Shown here: positions 54,127-58,303 of the stretch, in pieces
Position numbering within the stretch: position 1 is the first letter of the stretch
Layout: each line of letters starts with the position of its first letter
Origin: Phycisphaerales bacterium
GTDB lineage: Bacteria > Planctomycetota > Phycisphaerae > Phycisphaerales > UBA1924
Assembly (NCBI GenBank): GCA_020427395.1
Contig: JAGQON010000022.1
Coordinates: 1 to 58,303, forward strand
Length of the DNA: 58,303 nt
Direction: 5' to 3'
The notes under the pieces: generated by a model
What the model was told of the DNA's origin: nothing
The model's database searches: none
The model's input: only the letters and a program-made list of their open reading frames with translations
Program-made: the position numbers and the translations under genes

Positions 54127-56471
54127 ACGAACTGCTCAACACCCTCTTTGGACTCGGCGGTGGCGATGGGGCGCTCGGCTTCGGCACGCCGGAGGCACAC
54201 CCCGGCTTCACCCACGCCATGCCCGCATGGTCGATCGTGCTCGTCACGCTGATCTTGATCGCGATCGCTCTCTGGTCGTACCGGGCGCTCCCCGGGCGGC
54301 GCAGCGCCCGCTGGGGGCTCGGGTTGCTGCGGGCGTTGACGCTGGTGCTGCTGTTCCTGCTGGCGCTCGGGCCCCGCATCGAGCAGACGCAGATCGAGAA
54401 CGAGCCCGACTGGGTGCTCGTGCTCCTCGATCGATCGACCTCGCTCCAGACCCCCGACGCTTCAAGCGCTGGCAGCGAACGCGAGCGGCAGCTGCGTGAC
54501 ATGCTCGCTGCCGGGAGCGATGCGTGGGATGAACTGTCACGGTTCAAGCGTGTCCTCTGGGTCGGCTTTGACGAGCGCCCCCGACTCCTGGGAGAGGGGA
54601 ACGGGTTCGACCCGCTGTCACTCGCGCCCCCGAGCGGGCAGGGCACCGATATCGATGGAGCGATCCGCGATGCCCTCCGCCAGGCCGCGGCCCGACCGAT
54701 CTCCGCGATCGTCATCGCCAGCGATGGTCGCACCACCCGCGCCATCGATCCCGAACTGGTCGATACGCTGGGCGAGCGTCAAATCCCGATCGTCTCCGTG
54801 CCGCTGGGCTCGCCCGACCCGGTGCGTGACCTGGCGATCGAACGGGTCGATCACCCCGACGCCGTGTTCGGCAAGGACATCGCACCGATCCGGGTTCGCC
54901 TCGGCGCTCGTGGCATCGATGCTGATGAACTCGAGCGTCATCCCTCGTTCGTTGAGCTGGTTGATCATGAGCGAGGCGAGGTGCTCGACCGGGCCCGAAT
55001 CGACCCGTCGAACATCGGTGAGGATGCGCAGGCACTGACGCTCTCGCACACGCCATCGGGCGATGGCGACCGGCGCCTCGACCTGCGGATCGTCACTGAT
55101 CGATCCACGCGTGACCTCAACCCCAGCAACGACACCCAGTCGATCGAAATGCGCGTCGTTGATCGCCCGCTCCGTGTGCTCTATATCGACGGCTACCCGC
55201 GATGGGAGCAGCGGTACATCAAGGCCATGCTGCTGCGTGAGCCCTCCATCGTGAGTTCATCGCTGCTGCTCTCCGCCACGCGTCGTTACATCCAGGAGGG
55301 CGACGAGCTCATCGCCAGCGTGCCATCCACGCTCGACGCGTGGGAGCCGTTCGATGTGATCGTGCTGGGCGATGTCCGCCCAGAGATGTTCTCGGCCCAG
55401 CAGCTCGAAACCCTCCGCGAGCACATCGAGACGCGCGGAGCCGGGCTGCTCTGGCTCGCGGGTCCGAGTTCCGTTCCCGACGCGTACATGGGCTCGTCGC
55501 TCGCATCGCTGCTGCCCATGCGCCCCGATGCGGGCGGCTCGCAAAGTACGACGCAGGTCTGGTCCGAACCGGTGACCATGCGGGCCTCGCCCGAGGCGAC
55601 GCGACTGGGTGTGCTGCGCCTGAGCGACGATGGCCAGGGCTGGCTGGAACGCCTCAGCGAACCGGGCACCGGCTGGTCTGAGCTCAACTGGGCGATCGCA
55701 CTCGACGACACAAGCTTCAAGCCCGGCGTGAGTGTGCTGGCCAGTGCCGAGGGCACCCAGACCCAACGCCAAGCCCCGATCATCACCATGATGCGCTACG
55801 GTGCCGGCGCGAGCGCCTTTGTAGGCACCGATGAGATCTGGCGATGGCGATACGGGCGCGGCGAGGACCTGCCCGAGCGGTTCTGGCTCCCGCTCATCCG
55901 ATCGCTCGGGCGAGGCACCGTCGCACGCCGAGCAGCCCCAGCCCAACTCATTATCACCCCTGCCGAGCCAACCCCCGGCGAGGCAGCTCAGGTCACGCTG
56001 CGAGTATTCGATCAACGCCGCATCGACGCCATGCCCGAGCGCATCCGCGTCCGCGTGACTTCGCTCGCGGATCGCAGCGAGCCCACGGAGATCGAGCTGC
56101 GCGGCACAGGCGACACCCGCTCTGGCGTCTGGGTGCCCGCGCGGGCGGGTAACTTCGAGGTCCGCCCTGTGGGCCTGGACGCCGAGATGAGCACCATCGC
56201 CCAACGGGCACGCGTGTACCATCGCTCCGATGAGCGACGCCAGCTCGACAGCGACCACGAGCTGCTCGCGTCGATCTCCGCAAGCACCGGTGGCTGGGTC
56301 GCCCTGCCAGACGCGTTCGGGCAGATCCCGGATCAGCTGCCCAACCGCGCCCGCACCATCGTCTCGCCACCCCGTCGTGCATCGCTGTGGGATCGCCCCA
56401 TCGTGCTGATCGTGCTCGTCACCCTGCTCACGGTCGAGTGGATCGGGCGCAGAACACTGCGTCTCGCATAA
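54123..56471 (+). CDS. membrane protein with VWA and glutamine-amidotransferase-like domains
   Basis: From ATG 54123 (overlapping the previous stop) the protein has 782 residues. Two membrane helices lie near 38-80, then a VWA-like domain with DRSTS near residue 102 and IVIASDGRTTRA near 198. A class I amidotransferase-like domain follows (VLYIDGYPRWEQRYIKAML near 350, GAGLLWLAGPSS near 440), a beta domain, and a final membrane helix near 765. No catalytic cysteine triad is visible, so it is probably non-catalytic. The frame is open upstream but overlaps the previous gene. Confidence 0.9.
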   Translation: MNELLNTLFGLGGGDGALGFGTPEAHPGFTHAMPAWSIVLVTLILIAIALWSYRALPGRRSARWGLGLLRALTLVLLFLLALGPRIEQTQIENEPDWVLVLLDRSTSLQTPDASSAGSERERQLRDMLAAGSDAWDELSRFKRVLWVGFDERPRLLGEGNGFDPLSLAPPSGQGTDIDGAIRDALRQAAARPISAIVIASDGRTTRAIDPELVDTLGERQIPIVSVPLGSPDPVRDLAIERVDHPDAVFGKDIAPIRVRLGARGIDADELERHPSFVELVDHERGEVLDRARIDPSNIGEDAQALTLSHTPSGDGDRRLDLRIVTDRSTRDLNPSNDTQSIEMRVVDRPLRVLYIDGYPRWEQRYIKAMLLREPSIVSSSLLLSATRRYIQEGDELIASVPSTLDAWEPFDVIVLGDVRPEMFSAQQLETLREHIETRGAGLLWLAGPSSVPDAYMGSSLASLLPMRPDAGGSQSTTQVWSEPVTMRASPEATRLGVLRLSDDGQGWLERLSEPGTGWSELNWAIALDDTSFKPGVSVLASAEGTQTQRQAPIITMMRYGAGASAFVGTDEIWRWRYGRGEDLPERFWLPLIRSLGRGTVARRAAPAQLIITPAEPTPGEAAQVTLRVFDQRRIDAMPERIRVRVTSLADRSEPTEIELRGTGDTRSGVWVPARAGNFEVRPVGLDAEMSTIAQRARVYHRSDERRQLDSDHELLASISASTGGWVALPDAFGQIPDQLPNRARTIVSPPRRASLWDRPIVLIVLVTLLTVEWIGRRTLRLA

Positions 56472-56492
56472 TAAGGAAACACACCGAAGCCA

Positions 56493-58303
56493 ATGACCCC
56501 TGACCAGCCCAACCCGAGTACCACGCTGATCCGCATGCGACGACAGCTCCGCACGATCGCCGCGCGTGTGCGTGTGCTGCTGCTCGCGCGTTCGCTGCTG
56601 CTCGTTGTCTCGGTGTTCGTCGCCGGGTTGCTGCTGCTAGGGCTCGCTGATTTTCTGCTCCGCCTGCCGAGCGGTGTGCGAATGCTCTCGCTATTGGGCG
56701 TTCTGGTTCTGATCGCTCGCCTTGTGCACCGGAGCGTTCTGCCCGCCCTGCGAACCCGCTTGCGAGATACCGATGTCGCGCTGATGATCGAACGCCACGA
56801 CCCAGCCCTGCGTGGCTTGCTCGCCAGCGCCATCGATCTGGAGCACGAAGAGGAGGATCGTTCTTACCCGGACGAGCGAGAGACTCATGCCCTGCGCGAG
56901 GCGGCCCTTCGTACGGCCTCAAGGCGTCTGGAGCAGGCCAGGATCCCATCCGTGCTCCGCCCGCGTGTGATCGTTCCATCCATGCTCAGCACCACCGGCG
57001 TGCTCATCACAGTCCTGATGCTCGCGTTGCTCAGCCCGCTCATGCTGCGTGTTGGTGCCCAGCGCGTGCTCACGCCGTGGGTCGATGCCCGCTGGCCTGT
57101 CCGCTACGCGATCTACGATGTCACCACCCGCGACCCGCGCGCAGCGGATGTGCCCGTCCCCTTGCGAGCGCTCGTTGGGCGATCGACCTCGTCGCTCGAC
57201 GATACCACCCGCACGCTGGTCAACTGGCGTGTGCTCGATGAGCAGGGCGACGCGATTGGCGAGTGGTCTCGCACGCTGCTGATGCCGCAGGGCAAGCGGG
57301 ACGCGGAGCAGTCGATCCCGATCTACGAGCAGCTCCTGGATGTACGCGACCGCGTGGCACGCCGCCCCGAATCACAGCGGTTCACCCTCGAATACAGTAT
57401 CCGTACCCGCGATGACCGAACGGGCACCCGACGCCTCATGCTCGTCCGCCCGCCACGCCTGACAGAGACCTCGATCATTCTCGAACTGCCTGAGTACGCA
57501 CAGGTCATCGCCGGCTCGGGTGTGGTTTCGTCCGGCACCGTTTCACCCGAGCAGGGCGAGGCACGGATCACCCCGGTGCTGGCGGGCACGCGCGTCCGCG
57601 CCCGCTGGGCGTTCAGCAAGCCCATCGCCGAAAGCGAAGATGTTCCCTCGTGGATCAGCGCCATCTCGGGCATGGGCGATGTGTTGGCGCACGAGTTCGA
57701 TACCGATTCGAGCATTACCATAGAGCTGATCGCGAGTCATCCGGGCATCATTGAGCCGACGATCAGGGATCGCAACGGGGTACCCGTTCGTGAGCCCATC
57801 ACGCTAGCGCTCGAGGTGATCGATGACCTGAGCCCGGGCGTCCGCCTGACCGAGCCGGTCCGCGACGAGTCGCTCAGCGCCAACGCGGTTGTGGAGTTGA
57901 AGGCCGAGCTCAGCGATGACCTCGGGCTCACCAGTGCCCGCCTGCTGGCACAGGTGAGCAGCCCGCCCGCCGGTTCCTCTGGCGCACCCCCAGAACCCCG
58001 CGGTGATCCGGTGACCATCCACTCGCAGCAGATCGACAATCTCAGCCGATCACAGATCGGCGCAACGCTGTCGCTTGAGTCCCTTGATCTCGCGCCCGGC
58101 GACGAGGTGCGCGTGTGGGCTATGGCGTGGGATCTGCGGGCAACGCCGTCTGATGCCCTGCTTGGCAGCGCCGAATCCGCGACCCGAGTCCTCCGTATTG
58201 TCAGCACCGAAGAGCTGGTTGAGCAGGTCCGGCGGTCGCTCGATCCGCTCCGCAGCAACCTCCGCTCGCTCGATGAGCGGCAGGGCGAGGTCCAGGAACT
58301 CGT
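56493..58303 (+). CDS. large membrane protein of DUF4175-like type, 3' partial
   Basis: The frame opens at ATG 56493, 21 bases after the previous stop, and stays open to the end of the window (at least 603 residues), so the gene is cut. The N-terminus has two membrane helices (about 25-50 and 60-80), then VALMIERHDPALRGLLASAIDLE, a third helix near 165-185 and long Ig-like beta regions (SIILELPEYAQVIAGSGVVSSGTVSPEQGEARI; a second near ITLALEVIDDLSPGVRL). This matches the DUF4175-like proteins that close many planctomycete DUF58/BatA operons. The end is probably coiled coil (VRRSLDPLRSNLRSLDERQGE). Confidence 0.85.
   Translation, partial: MTPDQPNPSTTLIRMRRQLRTIAARVRVLLLARSLLLVVSVFVAGLLLLGLADFLLRLPSGVRMLSLLGVLVLIARLVHRSVLPALRTRLRDTDVALMIERHDPALRGLLASAIDLEHEEEDRSYPDERETHALREAALRTASRRLEQARIPSVLRPRVIVPSMLSTTGVLITVLMLALLSPLMLRVGAQRVLTPWVDARWPVRYAIYDVTTRDPRAADVPVPLRALVGRSTSSLDDTTRTLVNWRVLDEQGDAIGEWSRTLLMPQGKRDAEQSIPIYEQLLDVRDRVARRPESQRFTLEYSIRTRDDRTGTRRLMLVRPPRLTETSIILELPEYAQVIAGSGVVSSGTVSPEQGEARITPVLAGTRVRARWAFSKPIAESEDVPSWISAISGMGDVLAHEFDTDSSITIELIASHPGIIEPTIRDRNGVPVREPITLALEVIDDLSPGVRLTEPVRDESLSANAVVELKAELSDDLGLTSARLLAQVSSPPAGSSGAPPEPRGDPVTIHSQQIDNLSRSQIGATLSLESLDLAPGDEVRVWAMAWDLRATPSDALLGSAESATRVLRIVSTEELVEQVRRSLDPLRSNLRSLDERQGEVQEL

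Overview
The window looks like the chromosome of a planctomycete, most likely class Phycisphaerae. The grounds are high GC, three secreted proteins ending in a PEP-CTERM-like tail (VPAPAS or VPSPG, hydrophobic stretch, RRRR), a secreted protein with a dockerin-like DLNGDG repeat pair, a DUF58/BatA/von Willebrand gene cluster, and Kdo genes that imply an outer membrane with lipopolysaccharide. This is inference from gene style; no rRNA gene is present to settle it. No CRISPR array, insertion sequence, prophage or integrase was seen.

Layout. 2-8973: a complete cbb3 oxidase cluster, made of fused ccoNO (cut by the window start), ccoQ, a mono-haem ccoP, ccoG, ccoH, a TauE/SafE-like membrane protein, the copper ATPase ccoI, ccoS and a haem lipoprotein. 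8991-9063: tRNA-Ala(CGC). 9163-11159: a zinc/manganese-type ABC transporter (ATPase and permease, no binding protein) and a small protein. 11163-14865 (minus): an unusual alpha/beta hydrolase-membrane-ATP-grasp fusion coupled to rlmN. 14973-17542: asnS coupled to a secreted metalloprotease. 17549-19153 (minus): a very acidic membrane-anchored protein. 19261-25342: rsmE, a secreted alpha/alpha-toroid protein, ispF (minus), a lipoprotein, an aspartate-type aminotransferase and an AT-richer HEAT-repeat gene. 25343-25832: a non-coding stretch with a degenerate repeat and two inverted repeats. 25833-30010: PEP-CTERM-like proteins around kdsD-kdsC.

30087-34667 (minus) holds mrdA (PBP2)-rodA-rsmG, so a peptidoglycan elongation module is encoded. 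Then come citrate synthase (minus), a rhomboid-TPR protein with trpF, a lipoprotein (minus), rpsU (58 codons) and a membrane pyrophosphatase with a roughly 110-residue insertion. 41938-42090 (minus) carries the most unusual object here: a self-contained short transcription unit with a near-perfect anti-16S ribosome binding site, a 12-codon reading frame, a stem that overlaps that frame, and a strong terminator. 42354-50724 has a secreted hydrolase, pdxH, dnaB (with an SSB-like C-terminal tip), a beta-propeller/dockerin protein, a TM2 protein, phosphofructokinase and a DUF6263-like protein. 50933-58303 is a DUF58-BatA-VWA-DUF4175-like operon that runs off the window end.

Several genes have a -10-like hexamer 5-7 bases before the start codon and no ribosome binding site, which suggests frequent leaderless transcripts. 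Many other junctions are ATGA, GTGA or TGATG overlaps, so translational coupling is common.
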